Assembly (NCBI GenBank): GCA_910591455.2
Contig: OU342806.1
Coordinates: 11,635,426-11,699,425 of the forward strand
DNA length: 64,000 bases
Source: Pholis gunnellus
Lineage: Eukaryota; Chordata; Actinopteri; Perciformes; Pholidae
Direction of reading: 5' to 3'
Within the stretch, counting starts at the first letter, position 1, and every line of letters starts with the position of its first letter. This document shows positions 46,485 to 59,553 of this stretch, piece by piece. Made by a program: the position numbers and the translations under genes. Under the pieces are notes generated by a model. The model was not told the DNA's origin. It did no database searches and worked only from the letters and a program-made list of their open reading frames with translations.

Positions 46485-47370
46485 TAATGACTAAGAGATT
46501 AAAGGTTTTCTTTGTTCCAGCAGCCATTGGTGTGCTGAACTCACTCATCATAAGCTATCATCTCTTACTGGTGAGAAGTTCTTCAAACGAGATCTTGTAC
46601 TGTCTGATTTGTATTGTTGTGTTTTGTTGTTAATTAAGTTGACTGCTTGGTGAAACGTGGCTGCAAACCTAATCAAACCTAGCGGGACAATGACGGTGAA
46701 CTGAACCTCACAAAGCATGAGCTGTCTATATTGAAAGCTGCTGCAATAAATATGTTCATATTAACAATGGGTCAAATGACTATGTATAGAGTAAAAGTTG
46801 TCACTTGCAGTGTCCACTTTGCTCCATGGAGCTTTTTCCTTCAGCTCATTGTTTGGTTGACATGCTGGACTCTGGACCCACCCTGCTGCTACACAGAGCG
46901 CTGTTTGCTTGTTAATTCAAAGTTTATTCATAGTTAATGTGTCATGTCTCCAAATTGCACCAAACTCGACAAAGCAGACAGATATACAGAGTCCTTGCTT
47001 TATAGTTAGTGGCAAGATGGAACTACTGAGACATAAACTAGAAACATGCAAAAGACGATTGGGTTGCATGTTTCTAGTTCGATTGGATAGGATTTTTAAG
47101 TGGAAATGTCACGGTTTGGCTGGCCTGAGCAAACTGATGCGCCTTGTTTAGATCAGTTTGTCCTTTTGTCTTTTGTCAACAAGCTAATTTTTCTTTGGAG
47201 AATACTGCCAGTCGTCATTGTCACAGGATCACATGGCTTCACTGATTGAAGCCATGTGACATGTGACAAGCACCTGTCCAAGTTACTTCTGTCTTGCTAA
47301 TTTGCTCTTTGTGAGCTTAAAACTGCTTCATTGGTTGGCATTCCAGGTCAGGCCAGGTTCCAGGCCCATG

Positions 47371-47743
47371 TACAGGACTGTCTCAGAAAATTAGAATATT
47401 GTGATAATCCCCATACGTGTGATTTAGTTTACTGAACCAAGCTGAGTGTTTTTCAAGGCTCAGGAAACCCTTGCAGGTGTTTCGAGTTAATTAGACGATT
47501 CAAGTGATTAGTTGAATACCCTACTAGTATACTTTTTCATGATATTCTAATATTTAGAGATAGGATATTTGAGTTTTCTTAAGCTGTAAGCCATAATCAG
47601 CAATATTAAAAGAATAAAAGGCTTGCAATATTTCAGTTGATTTGTAATGAATCCAGAATGCATGACATTTTTGTTTTTTTAATTGCATTACACAAAATAA
47701 AGAACTTTATCACAATATTCTAATTTTCTGAGACAGTCCTGTA
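47371..47743. mobile_element. Complete Tc1/mariner-type MITE
   Basis: Inverted ends TACAGGACTGTCTCAGAAAA and TTTTCTGAGACAGTCCTGTA extend to about 36 bp (through TTAGAATATTGTGAT), bounded by TA on both sides. The 370-bp body has no transposase. It is the same sequence as an extremely common fish element I remember. Confidence 0.75.
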
Positions 47744-49067
47744 TAGCAAGTCCTTTTAAAATACTGAATATCTGTTATCAAATGCCTCACTTACTATTAT
47801 AATAAGTAAATATTAGAAAATGTGTTGTTTGTATTTATTTGAAAAACAAAACAAAAAAAACAACAGAAAACAGATATGAAGAAACACATGTCCTTACACT
47901 TTGTTGTTTTTTTGCTTAGCTGTGTGCATCTAAAGAACCCAATGCTAGTTTGATCTACATCCCTTTTGTTTTTTAACACTAACTTTAAACTTTAGGAAGT
48001 GCATTTTGAAGTTGCCGTTCACAACCCTCTGCATGTTGGAGTTTTTATTAATGTGTGGTGAAAATGTCATCATCCCAGCTGGTAACTCGAACACAAATGA
48101 TTGACATTTGTTAAAGTGATAAGCACACAATAAACGAATGAACTTAACCAGACAGGTGAGACCCAACAAACCAACATTTCTGAATAACAGTCAATGCATT
48201 GTTTTTAGTGTATCACCACAGTCCACTATACAGGATATATTTATGATTAAAAAAAATAATACACCTTTTATATCACATCAAAGAAACGTACCAGGAAAGG
48301 AGTAAGCTTACAGTTCAGGTACTAGACACTGTGCAAGATGAGAATCAGAAAAATGACGTGAAAACGTTAATGTTTTTTATAACATACTGTATGATGATCC
48401 TCAATTAAGGGTAGGTCAGTCATGTACTGATTTACAAATGAAGTATTTCTTACTCATAAACCCTTTTAAGTAAAAATTGAGACTGTGTTCAGGACAATAT
48501 CCACAGCCTCAGAGGAGTTTGAGAGAGATTCAGATTATAAATTAGAATAATAAATGATTTAGGATGTATTTTGTAAGTTACAAAACTAAATTTCACAGTT
48601 AGTTCAGTTAAAACTGTTGCCTACTAGAATAAATAATGTTTAAATTTAAATGTATTGTCAAAATCCTCATCATTTTAATTCTTACTAGCCAATGGTTTTA
48701 CAATGTAATAACGACGTTTGCGAAGAAAAAACACATGTGCGTTACTGTGTACATTTTTTAAAAATCCCACCGGATGTAGCTATTTTTTCCATGATAAAAG
48801 TGAGACGTAAGCGTCGATAACAGTCAGTAAGGACTGGGCGTGACGCTTCGCTACTTTTTACTACTTGTTCTCCTGTTCTCCCACTCAACGTGAGGTAGAT
48901 TTACCGACTTGCGAGTCTCTTGTTATCAGCCGCTATGGCTCTTATTTAATGTAACGTTGGCTAGGGTCCGTGCATAATTTATCTGCCATTGTTCACGTTG
49001 TGTAATGAACAATGTCATTTTAGGGATATTGCCTAATTTCATTGGCCTACTGATGCTGCCTAACTGG
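47744..49067. other. Upstream flank of hykk
   Basis: No coding exon. 48820-48970 is GC-richer than its surroundings and could hold the hykk promoter or a non-coding first exon; this is inferred from position only. Confidence 0.35.
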
Positions 49068-49372
49068 TTAACCCTTTGCCTGTATTATTGTCGCATTGAA
49101 CGAACAGGCGCAATACAATTCCTCGCACACAAACATGTGCTTGTTGCGTCATCTAACTTTAATAATGAAAATTGATTCGAGGAAGTCTAGACCCGGAAAC
49201 AGAAAGCTCGCCTTCAAAGTAAAAGTTTTTAAACGCGTTTGCTCCACCGATCAATTTAAGAAGAGCTACATTAAATAAATAAACAAATTGCCTAAATAAT
49301 GAATAACTGATCCTTAATAAATTGCATTGCAAGTGTTCATTCAATGCGACAATAACACAGGAAAAGGCTTAA
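49068..49372. mobile_element. piggyBac-like MITE with TTAA target sites
   Basis: TTAA at 49068-49071 and 49369-49372 flank inverted ends CCCTTTGCCTGTATTATTG and GCCTTTTCCTGTGTTATTG. The similarity extends to about 45 bp through TCGCATTGAA-GAACA. The TTAA target and CCCTTTG-type ends fit the piggyBac superfamily; there is no transposase. Confidence 0.6.
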
Positions 49373-49691
49373 CCGTGTTAAAACAGCAATACTCACGGAT
49401 TAACTCTTACAACTAATTTGCTATTTATTCAGACTCCGTATGTCACAGTTTCTATTTAACATTCAAAATGTAACTTCATATATTAAAAAAATCACATAGT
49501 GGCAAAAATATTTAATTTGATTTCTACCGAGGCATGCAGCATGCCGTAATGCACCCTTTGGCAATTTCATACTAAATTATGTGTTTCAAATTATTATAAA
49601 TTTACGATGGGTTACTATGATGCATTTGTTTTGTAAATGTCTGCAACAAAATCCTATTTTTGTGACAGCATGTTGTTTTCATTCAGCAATA

Positions 49692-52017
49692 ATGTCAGCA
49701 GAGCATGTCAAGCCCAACTTCAGCCACGCTCAGGTGGTTGAGATGGTGAAGAGACTCTTCAGGCTGACGGCATCAGAAATCCGCTCTCTGCCGAGCTACG
49801 ATGACCAGAACTTCTACGTGGCGCCCATCGAGGGTGGCGAGTACGTCCTGAAGATAATGAACTCGGAGGACAGTAAGAACTCCTCCCTGATTGAGATGCA
49901 GACGTACGCCATGTCCTTCCTGCACCAGAATGGACTTCCTGCTCAAACAGCCCTGCCCACTGCTTCAGGACAGCTCATGAGCCTGGAAGAAGCAGGTATG
50001 AGACCAGTCCCACAGGTCAGACCTTAGAAGTAAGCTCAATCAAGGATGTATGCATGCTAACACTGAAGGCTTAACACCAGATTAAATACCAGAAGTAGAA
50101 GAAGCAGCTAAGTATAGTTGTTTACTGCAGGTACATATTATGCTACTTCTCTTACGACTTCCTTCCCACATGCTCTAGATGAGTTTTTTTTAATGAGATT
50201 TTAATACCATTAAATATACATTTGACTGCTCAGGCTGGGGCTAATTTCTTATTTTCCATCAAACGGACTAAAGCTCCAGCACACCCACATATGAGGGTAC
50301 AATGTGTCTCCCTCAATCAAAGCCAAAGAGTGCAACAAGATATTATACAGTATAACATTTTCAGTACTCACTGCAGCTGCATGCATTTAACTGCCTACAT
50401 TATTAAATCAAACATGGAATTGCAACAACCATATTCCTAATGTTCATAAAGAGACCTGTAAGTCTGAATTCAATTTAACATTTGACAACAATAAATCTAC
50501 AGGATTCTCCATGTTATACATCATCTGTCTGTATGTCTGTGAGCGTGTGTGTACGTACATGCTGAGTAGTTGGAATCGGCCCTGAGATAAATTCTTTAGC
50601 AGGTTTAGCTATGCTCTAGGAGGTACGCTAACATGCCATGCCGCAAACCTACCTGCTTTAGGAGGATTGAGAGCGATGGGAACGATCGTAACACTAATCC
50701 TGTCTTTACCTTTGGCAGATTGTGGCTATGGCTGTCAGAAGTACATGGTGAGGCTGCTGACTTATTTGCCTGGAACCACTATTTCCAAGGTTCCTTTAAC
50801 GCCACAGTTACTTTATGAAACTGGCAAGACGGCAGCCAGAATGGACCAAATCCTACAAGAGGTAAAATAGTAACATACCTGTGAAACTCTTACATCATTT
50901 ATTTAGTTTTTTAATACCATCAATTATTATGACAACAAAGTGCTGCACTATATGCAAGTTTATTGTCTCAAGACAAAACTACAAGATTATTTTCTAAAAC
51001 TGTCTTGAGTGACAACATCTGCCACTACTGGTTATGTTTTGAATTGGAGTTCTTTTGTCATGAATTTAACAACCACAGTTATGCTACTTCATTGTTGCTC
51101 ATGTTTGTGTTATTTTGGAATCTAATTCAGATAATCTATATAATAAGGCACCAGCCCCTCACTGCTCATTAAGCATGACGCTTCTCTGTATTATTATTGT
51201 TTTTTTTCCAGATGGAGCACCCTCATCTTGGCACGCTGCAGAGAGAGAAGTTCATATGGAGTCTGTCCAATGTTCCCCTCCTGGAAGCATACATCAATGT
51301 ATTAGAGGGAGATCCTCTTGAAGAGGTTGTGAAGTCGGTCATTCATCAGTACAAGACCTCTGTGATCCCTAAACGCTCCAATTTCCGCAGGTGTGAGTAT
51401 GATAGTTACTTTAAACATTGGAATAAGGGAGCTGGTAAACACTCTTCTGCTCACTTCCCTTGACACAACTCATTAGCACCTTGTATACTGACAGAAGGGA
51501 TCGGATGTCACTGAATACATGAGTGATAACATGTTGGTTCCCATTAACAACATTGTATCTCTTCTTTTTCTAAGGCATTAACCATGGTGACTTCAATGAC
51601 CTCAATGTGCTTGTACAACCTGATGAGAGTGACGGCCACAGGATTTCTGGCGTCCTCGACTTCGGGGACATGAACAGTGGCTACTACATCCATGAGCTAG
51701 CCATCGCCATCATGTACATGATGACGGAGCACCCTAAACCTATAGAGGTGGGTGGACCTGTCCTCGCTGGCTGGGAAAGTGTCCTTCCCCTCAATGAGAC
51801 AGAGAAAGATTGCCTCTACGTGCTTGTGCTGTCCCGCTTGTGCCAGTCATTGGTTTTAGCTCGTTACTCTGTGACTTTGCATCCGGAAAATGCGGAGTAT
51901 CTGCTGATTTCATCCAGGAGGGGCGTCCACACTCTCCGTCAACTCTGGGAGCTCGGAAAGGAGCAGGTGGAGAAGGCATGGTTTCAGAGTGCAGCTCAAT
52001 TTAGGGACAAATTGTGA
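49692..52017 (+). CDS. hykk: Hydroxylysine kinase
   Basis: Phosphorylates 5-hydroxy-L-lysine using GTP, in the cytosolic breakdown of hydroxylysine from collagen. Four exons: 49692-49995, 50719-50861, 51212-51392, 51575-52017, giving 356 aa (human 373). The exon 3 donor must be the GTGAGT at 51393, splitting a Cys codon; the alternative 2 bp upstream would give an immediate stop. It has an aminoglycoside phosphotransferase fold: LPSYDDQNFYV and EYVLKI in the N-lobe, RLLTYLPGTTI, then catalytic HGDFNDLN (213-220) and metal-binding DFGD (238-241), followed by YYIHELAIAIMYMM. The start at MSAEHVKPNF was chosen over an ATG at 49581 because a splice acceptor (TTTTCATTCAG) lies just upstream. Confidence 0.94.
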
Positions 52018-52277
52018 GAAATGTGTGAGGAAAGCCATTCAAAAATGTTCAAAGCACTGTTGCGGTATCCACCAAAAATGTCAAAGACACGCCACACCCA
52101 AAGCCTATCTCTCCATTCCAGGGGTATTCAATTAAAATTCAGCGATGTCCAATTAGAGAGAATTTCCTCATGCAAAGGTCTGGAACATCACAATAATGTC
52201 TGATTTGTGCTATGATTTAGTGCCACATATATTGAAGTAGTCAGTCTGTATGTAGGCAACAACTGACTGTCAAATCA

Positions 52278-52283
52278 AATAAA
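52278..52283 (+). terminator. Putative polyadenylation signal of hykk
   Basis: AATAAA, 261 bp after the stop codon. Confidence 0.6.
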
Positions 52284-52299
52284 GAACGTTCAATTGAAT

Positions 52300-53257
52300 A
52301 ATATCCCAACAATATTTATTGTCAGATTTCAAATTGAGCTGGATGATTTATAAATAATACATACTCTAATAATACATTTATGTTCTTCTCTCTTCAAGTA
52401 CAATAAGGGCTGGATTTAAAAAATATAATACATTGCAGAAAGCTTTTGAAAAATGTGACCCTTGAAATAAAGTAATGAATTTAACAGAATTGCATCTTCA
52501 AAGAACCCTTTCCCAAAGCTTCTCGATACAGTATGTCATAAATAGTAGTCGTAATGCTTCACCTGTATTGAGGACATGTCTTCACAGTAGGGAGGAAACT
52601 GGTTATGTTGCGTGAGGCTCCTACAGTTGTTCCACTGACGCTATGATAATGACAATTGATGGTATTACAAAGTAAATTATCTCCAGATTTTCACAGGTAT
52701 GTTATTATTTTACCTCTCGTAGGATTTAGTCCATTCTGGCTGCCGTCTTGCCAGTTTCATAAAGTATCAGATACTACTTCACTGCAGACAACAGTGGTCT
52801 CTGTCAAACCTCATTGTTTCACGATTTTTCACAGCAGGGAACTTGGATTTAAAGTTAAGATATTCTGTAAACCAAATTATATGTTTTTAGCCTTTATCAG
52901 GAAATTTCCTGATTTGTTTGTTTCCGCCGGTGACACAGGTGTAAACTGGTTTGAGCCTGTTTGACTGATGCCAATAAGATACATGATAAACCTGTTCAAG
53001 CTTGTTCGAGGCTTGTATGACTCCCTTTCCCCTTCACTTCTTCACATTATCTGCTGAGAGACGGACAATGGGTAAGTGCACATATCTGTTAAATTACTGG
53101 AAAATAAAACCCATTAAAAACTCAAATATTCTCATTTAGTTGATGAATTTTCTAACACCCGCTACAACGAATATTGATCATAATATTTGGTACCCTAATG
53201 CATTATGACATCTAAATAGAAAATAATGTTCTCAAGTGCTCTCATATGCATTTAATG
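52300..53257. other. Gene-free stretch after hykk
   Basis: AT-rich sequence without a recognisable exon or repeat. Confidence 0.4.
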
Positions 53258-53509
53258 TGTTGTCACTCTGTTATGATGTTCATTCTGTACACATGACATC
53301 TATTGCACTTCTGTCCAGAGGGATCCCTCCTCTGTTGCTCTCTCTAAGGTTTCTTCCTATTTTTCTCGCTGTCAAAGGGTTTTTTGGGGGAGTTTTTCCT
53401 GTACCGATGTGAGAGTCCTGGGACAAAGGATGACACGCGTGTACAGATTGCAAAGCCCTCTGAGGCAAATTTGTGATTTTGGGCTATACAAAATGAATAG
53501 AATTGAATA
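53258..53509 (+). repeat. Dispersed teleost repeat, LINE 3'-end-like
   Basis: Contains GAGGGATCCCTCCTCTGTTG, GGTTTCTTCC, GGGGGAGTTTTTCCTG, AAAGCCCTCTGAGGCAAATT and TTTGTGATTTTGGGCTATAC in order, ending in a GAATTGAATAAA-type tail. I recall this block as very abundant in percomorph fish and similar to the 3' tail of a LINE; the family is not certain. Confidence 0.6.
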
Positions 53510-56500
53510 AAGTTTGTTGCAATGCTGGCTACGCAGAACAACAAAAACCCAAAGGCACAGCATGAAACGGCATGTAAAGTGTAATTAAAAAATCGTTGAT
53601 CCAGTTTCAGGCAGGCAGCAACAAACAATAAGTAAGGAATGCTGGAAAGATCAGGGTAGGGCAAAAGAAAATTTGGAATACTTGAGTATTTTCTTCTCGC
53701 GTTAATTTCACAGGAGAATATTTCTCTTTCTTTCTTCAATACATTTATCTGACAGCTTGAAGTGAAGATTTTGGCCTATGAAACATATGAAAATATAGTG
53801 TAGTTGAATTGATTAGTTGATTGCCATAAAATTAATTGGAAACTATTCTGATTGTTTAAATAATTTAATTTATTAGTTATACTAGCAATGATTTTATAAA
53901 ACCAACATCACCAGCTCTGCCCAGTGTGAATTGTCCAAGAGAAAACTCCAGCAATTATTTTTTCCATTATTAAATAGTTTTACATGATCTTTCAAGTTCT
54001 AAACCAGACCGTGCAGAGTTATGACGCTATAGTAAACTAAAAATCTTCCTGTTTTTGTATCCACCTTCTGTTATTAGACTGTGGACATTATTTAAGATGG
54101 ACTTAAACACAAATTGGCCAAATAAACAGTTTTCCACCTTAAAAACATATACAAAAATTCATTTTGCATAAAAAAAGAACAAATAGTATGTAGACTGCAT
54201 GCCATTGCTGTTTGCTCCCACATTTAAATGAAATGTCTGAATTATTACTTTCCAGGCACAAACTGGGTATTCAACAAACTGATGATAATGATAACACACA
54301 ACAACTGACTTCTCTTTGAACATTTGCTGTTGACTTTCAGAAAGCTGTGGTGCTAAAACACTGATCACTAGATGAACACTAGATGGAGACATCATCTCAT
54401 TTATCCCACATGCCCTTCTTCTGAATGAGTCTTTCAGGGTCACATTCAGCTTAAAAAACCTTTGAATCCTAATTTGGGCAAACTTCAATCATTCCCTCAG
54501 TCCTGTGAGGTATATGTAGGGACTTCATACAGTATCCTCTGTTGACATTAGAACAATTGTTGTGTATGGAAAGCTTGTGAGCTAAGGCAAACCTCTTCAA
54601 ACGTGTGAAAATATGCCCTTAGTCAGAGCCTTATGTGAACACACACGCACACACCTCGTCTACCTTTCAACATTTCTACATTTCAACCTCCCACCTCAAA
54701 GGCACCATCTGCCCTCTGCCCCCGCTGCAACTCGCAATATGTACCTCCAGTCATGCAGAAAAAGTCACAGTGTGCGTCTGTGAATGTCTGCCTGTGTTCA
54801 CGTTTGTTCTCCGTCTGTTTCACTGCAGTTTACCAGCATTTGAGCAGAGCGAGCCCAAAGAGGCATCTGAACCGTTGCACAGTTTTCCTTAAGTCACAGT
54901 CCTCTCTCTCGCCTTTTCTCTTTGTTATACTTTAAATCCATGTTCCATAAATTATAGCCGAAACAGAAATGGCATACTCAAAGGACTTAGCGTAATACAC
55001 CAATCCCACTTATCAGTGCCATTAATCCTCTTGGCATTTCAAAACAGACAGCTGGGTATACACTGCACCTTTTTTTTTAAATACCAAAAATGTGATTGAC
55101 ACTCCAAAGACCACCAATCCGAAAGCTTTTAAAGTCAGAATTTATTGTACAAATGTGCTGCACCCATTGTCGGGCCTCCTGAAGGATTTGTTGTTTCTTT
55201 ATTTTACATATCATATATGTAAATATTCTGTCTGTGATTTTCAGACAAAAGTCAAAGTGCAGTACAGTGAGATACTGACGATAATGACAGAAAACAAAGG
55301 CAACAGCTGTAAAGCAAGTTCACCTATATACAGCATATACTTGCAAACGTCCTCATTTTTGGAATGGAGCCTTGCCTCTGCTGTTACGACTAATGTTTAT
55401 GTGGCTCCTGCTGCCAATTGTTTGTCTTTCTTTTAGCTGTGATCACTTGTTCTGTGTTTAATGCAAACAATGTCATGATGTAGTTTTCTGTTTCTGTTGT
55501 CAGATGGCATGAACCATACAGTTAACGATAGATTGCTCTTCTAAACTTTACTGCCGTTTAATTCATTCTAGCTTACAGTAAATTGTATATTTGATAACAG
55601 ATTAACATGACGACCAATAATAATTCTTATCCTTAGGCTGCGATTCTAGACATGCCAAATATACGCAGCACCGACCAAAGTTCCACTGTTCCACTCGTCT
55701 CCATCTTCAGATACATCAGACGCACAGCTCTTGGCTGTCTTGCCAGGCCTTCGCAGCTGCCAAGCCGACCTGTTAGGACTAATTCACTTCATGGATCCCT
55801 GACAGACTCTTGTGTAATGCATATTAGCTTTATGCCCAGACTATCTATAGTAGCCAAGATCAGGGTTTGATACAAGGCTAATGGGTCTTTTTCTCTCTCT
55901 GTGTTAACAAAGATGTTTCTCATCTGTTATGTTAATTGGCAGTTTGGCAAGGTCTTGAACTACCAGGTCTTACACAAAGAATGTGTCCATTACTTAATTA
56001 TAGTAGCATTTTGTGCATGCAGTTAAATACCATTCATTGAATAGCTTTGCTTACTTAGATGCTGATTATTACCCTCAAGCAACAAACAAATTATTATATA
56101 TTACAAATGATTTTCTTTATCTTCTCAGTATTGAGAAATGCTCTATTCTCTTTCAACTTAGTACCGTCATTTCTATTCACAAGAAAGCTCCAAAAGTCAC
56201 CTCTAAAGTGTGACCACTTTCTAACAGAGGCTTAATCACAACAGCATCCAGCCACTAAAATCATGCATAATCAAAAGGGAGGCTCCTCACAATTGGTAAA
56301 AGTAAAGGAGGAGACACAGGCCTCAATTAGTAAGCTGTTGCGGTAGCTCAGTGGCTCAGTCTTATCCGTTTGTTTCAGAGTTGCTGGTATTTACAGACAG
56401 ACGCTAGCCTCAGCCTTCTATCATGAACTGTTCCCCATCAGACCTTCAAAACTCACCAATGGGAGAGCAAAAGAAAGCCATTAACGTGACTTCATTAAAA

Positions 56501-59500
56501 AACGTTCTGCTTATTATCACATTGCTTTTCAGTGGACATCACTGCATTCGCTGTAAGACGCGTCATGGCGGCCTATCTGCACGGAACAGGTGGGAAGCAC
56601 GGTGGGTTCTCAGAGCTCCGACATTAGGGAGGCACTGAGAGAGGGGTGGCTAATCGATTGGACGGACTGGAATTACTGAGACGACTGAGTCACAGGGTGA
56701 ATACGGAGGCAAAGTAGGAAGTAATGTGTGCGTGTGTGTGTCTGAGGCAGAGGAAGGTGTCTGATTCCACTGAGAAACATGACTACCAGAATTATTACGA
56801 AAGTAAGAAATACATATAATCTCGAAATATGAGCAACATTCTGGAAGAACAGAAGATCTTTAAAGATTTAAATATACTACAGATGGGTGTTTTCATTTAC
56901 GAATTAGTTAAAACATATTGATTTCATATGACTTTTATGCCATGAGATCACACAATTCACTCACATGCTATGGCAAAAAGCAGGATGGATAGAAACTACT
57001 GTAGCAAACAGGGTTGCTGGAGCCAATTTGGAGCTTTTCAGCACTACACAAGTTGGAAACAATTCATGTTTTCTCGTCTATCACTGTCCTCACATTCACT
57101 ACCAAACATGAGAAAAAAGGAAAAATTACCACAACAGTATTTAAAATTAAACAATTTCATGACAAAAAACATCTTCAGCAACAACTTATCATTCATCCAA
57201 CAGGAAGGTAAAACATACAATATACAATAGTTTCCAATGATATAACTGGGAACTTTATACTCTCAACTTTTTCTGTGATTCACAATCTTGACACCGTCTG
57301 ACTTGTTGGTGTTGTGAACCTGATCCACCCACACAGCAAATATATAGCTCAACTCAAAGTATAAAAAGTATTGCACTTCAGGATAGTTTCAAACACCCCC
57401 ACATGCCCCACAGCCATTTAGTGGACACAACTCTCCAGTCAACTCTTGTCAACTCCATATGTCATAGAAAATTCAACTCTTACTGCGGCACTGTGGTACT
57501 CCAGACTGCAGTAATACAAACTTATAGACATTTTTGATAACATTATTGACTAAGATCTGACATCAAGAGACATTTTCTGATTCTTGGGGAGGTTCTTGCT
57601 GATAAAAAGCCAACAGCCCTTTGAAAAAGAATGGGAATAAAGAAATATTTATTATTACAAAATATTTAGAACTATTCATTTTCAAGTTTGTACTTTATTG
57701 TTCTAAAACAACTTAATTAACAAAAGCGGAACATATTTTTTTCTGGCCTCTGACAGTTTAACTTCTCACCATGCTGCAGTGATGCACAAGTGTTCTCCAG
57801 ACATCACATTCAGAGAAGCATCAGACTTGATTTTCATCAAGATATCTTAGATGCATCTACAGCACATTTTCAGGCAAGGCTCAATGACAAAATGTTATTT
57901 ATTACTTTCTTTGTTGAAAACTGGCCAGATTCTGTTCGCTCCTTCCCTCATTAACTGTCTCTTTTTTCCAAGTTATTTGGTCAGAGATCAGTGGTTAAGG
58001 GCAGAGTGTAAGCGAACTTTGCTGCAGACAAACACACCCTGTACAGTGAGGGGCTGCTTACATTTCCCTCCAAGCACTACGAATTTTTCTCTCTGTCTGA
58101 CGCTGACACTATGCATAGCACAGCTCAAGCTAACATGTTCGAGTGCCACGGGCAGTGACCCAAAGCTGGACGCATCCAAAATGTTTAGAAAATGGGAGAT
58201 TGGAAGAGACACACATCCGATACATACAAGGGCAAAAGTAGGACAGGAGAGAGAGAGAGAGAAAGTTGGAAAGTGAAAGACGGTCCAGCCTGGACCCTTC
58301 AGAATTTCAGGTCATTAACCAGCTTGTATTAGGCGGTTTTAGCCAGACTATGTAAGAGGAGAGAAGCCTTAACTCGCTACATTTCTGCTTGTGCAGAGTT
58401 GTACTGCAGATCACACTGCAGATATACACTGACCTCCCTGATGGTGCAGTTTAGCCCCACATTGTTTATTTTCTTTGCGTGTTCATTTATTGATTTGCTT
58501 TATGTATTTATTGTATAATTCAGCCCATCCCTCCTTTATTATGACCTGCATTTAGGCCTTCTATTGAAACTCACTTGTTGAGTAGAGACAAGTCTTCCAA
58601 TCCATAGTCTTCCAATCCACGCATTGTCAATAAAATCTATATTTTCGGTATAGTAGTCTCTGGCTCCATTTTATTCTGGGTCTTGTGCATTGAGAATCCC
58701 CGTGTCACAACACTACAGTGCAAATTGACTGTGTCACAAGTAAATGTCTTGGATTTTTATTGAAGAAAATGTGCAGAAGCATTATATAAGTTGTATAGAT
58801 TTTAAGAATAATAGGTGAATAACTAACTATTGGGCGCAACAGTCCATGACAAATTATTGTATTTTGAAGGATGAATGTATGTTTTGTATATAAAATCTTA
58901 ACCTGCAAAAAGTTATTTGGGTAACTAACTCTCAAATGTAGTTAAAAGTTTAATATTTTCTTCTGAAATGTAGTGGAGTAGAAGTGAATAAATTGAGAAC
59001 ATGTTTTTGGTTACTTTCCACAAGTACTTCCAGTGTAAGTTTGAGAGTGTATGCAGGCCAGCAGGCTAATAATACAGTACATAAAGAAATGAAGGGGACT
59101 TTGTTGGTGTTTGTTGGTCTAATTTGTGAATTTGAGCTCTATTATGTTGCTGTTGTGTTGTAACAGCTGTTTCTCTGTCACCACAAAAAGCAACCTTTAC
59201 TTTTCCTCCAGCTCGAGCCATTCCGTGTTTTTTATTAAACGCACCACCTTTATGCGTTGAGTATGCAGAATCAAAACAACACACGGCAGCCAAATTAAAT
59301 AATCAAACGTATTTCAAAAAAGCCTAGCTCTTTATCTAGTCATCTTAAACACAATCTAACTTGTTTAAGGTGTTGACATGACGCTTAATCTTCGTATCAC
59401 CTTACTGAGGTTATGACTGCATCAGAGTGAATGTAAACACACTTTGTTATTCGGTGAACTCATAATTGACTGCAAAATGAGATGAGATTGCACAAGTCAA

Positions 59501-59519
59501 GCATCGTGCTCAACATAAA

Positions 59520-59520
<1 letters not shown>
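53510..59520. other. Gene-free stretch
   Basis: No coding exon I can support; the longest open frame (57851-58276, plus) has no recognisable domain or exon context. A short CA-rich patch is near 54640. Confidence 0.4.
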
Positions 59521-59551
<31 letters not shown>

Positions 59552-59553
59552 GT
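59521..59553 (+). repeat. (TG)n microsatellite
   Basis: About 13 TG units followed by CGTGTGT. Confidence 0.9.

Noticed and set aside
49581..49691. Upstream in-frame ATG for hykk
   Set aside because: A splice acceptor just before 49687 and the family N-terminus favour the ATG at 49692.
55092..55436. 114-codon open frame (plus)
   Set aside because: No recognisable domain and no exon context.
57851..58276. 141-codon open frame (plus)
   Set aside because: No recognisable domain, splice sites or start context; composition like the surrounding non-coding DNA.
58300..58735. LTR-like sequence (AATAAAA followed by a segment ending GTGTCACAACA)
   Set aside because: No matching 5' end, target duplication or internal retroelement sequence could be shown.
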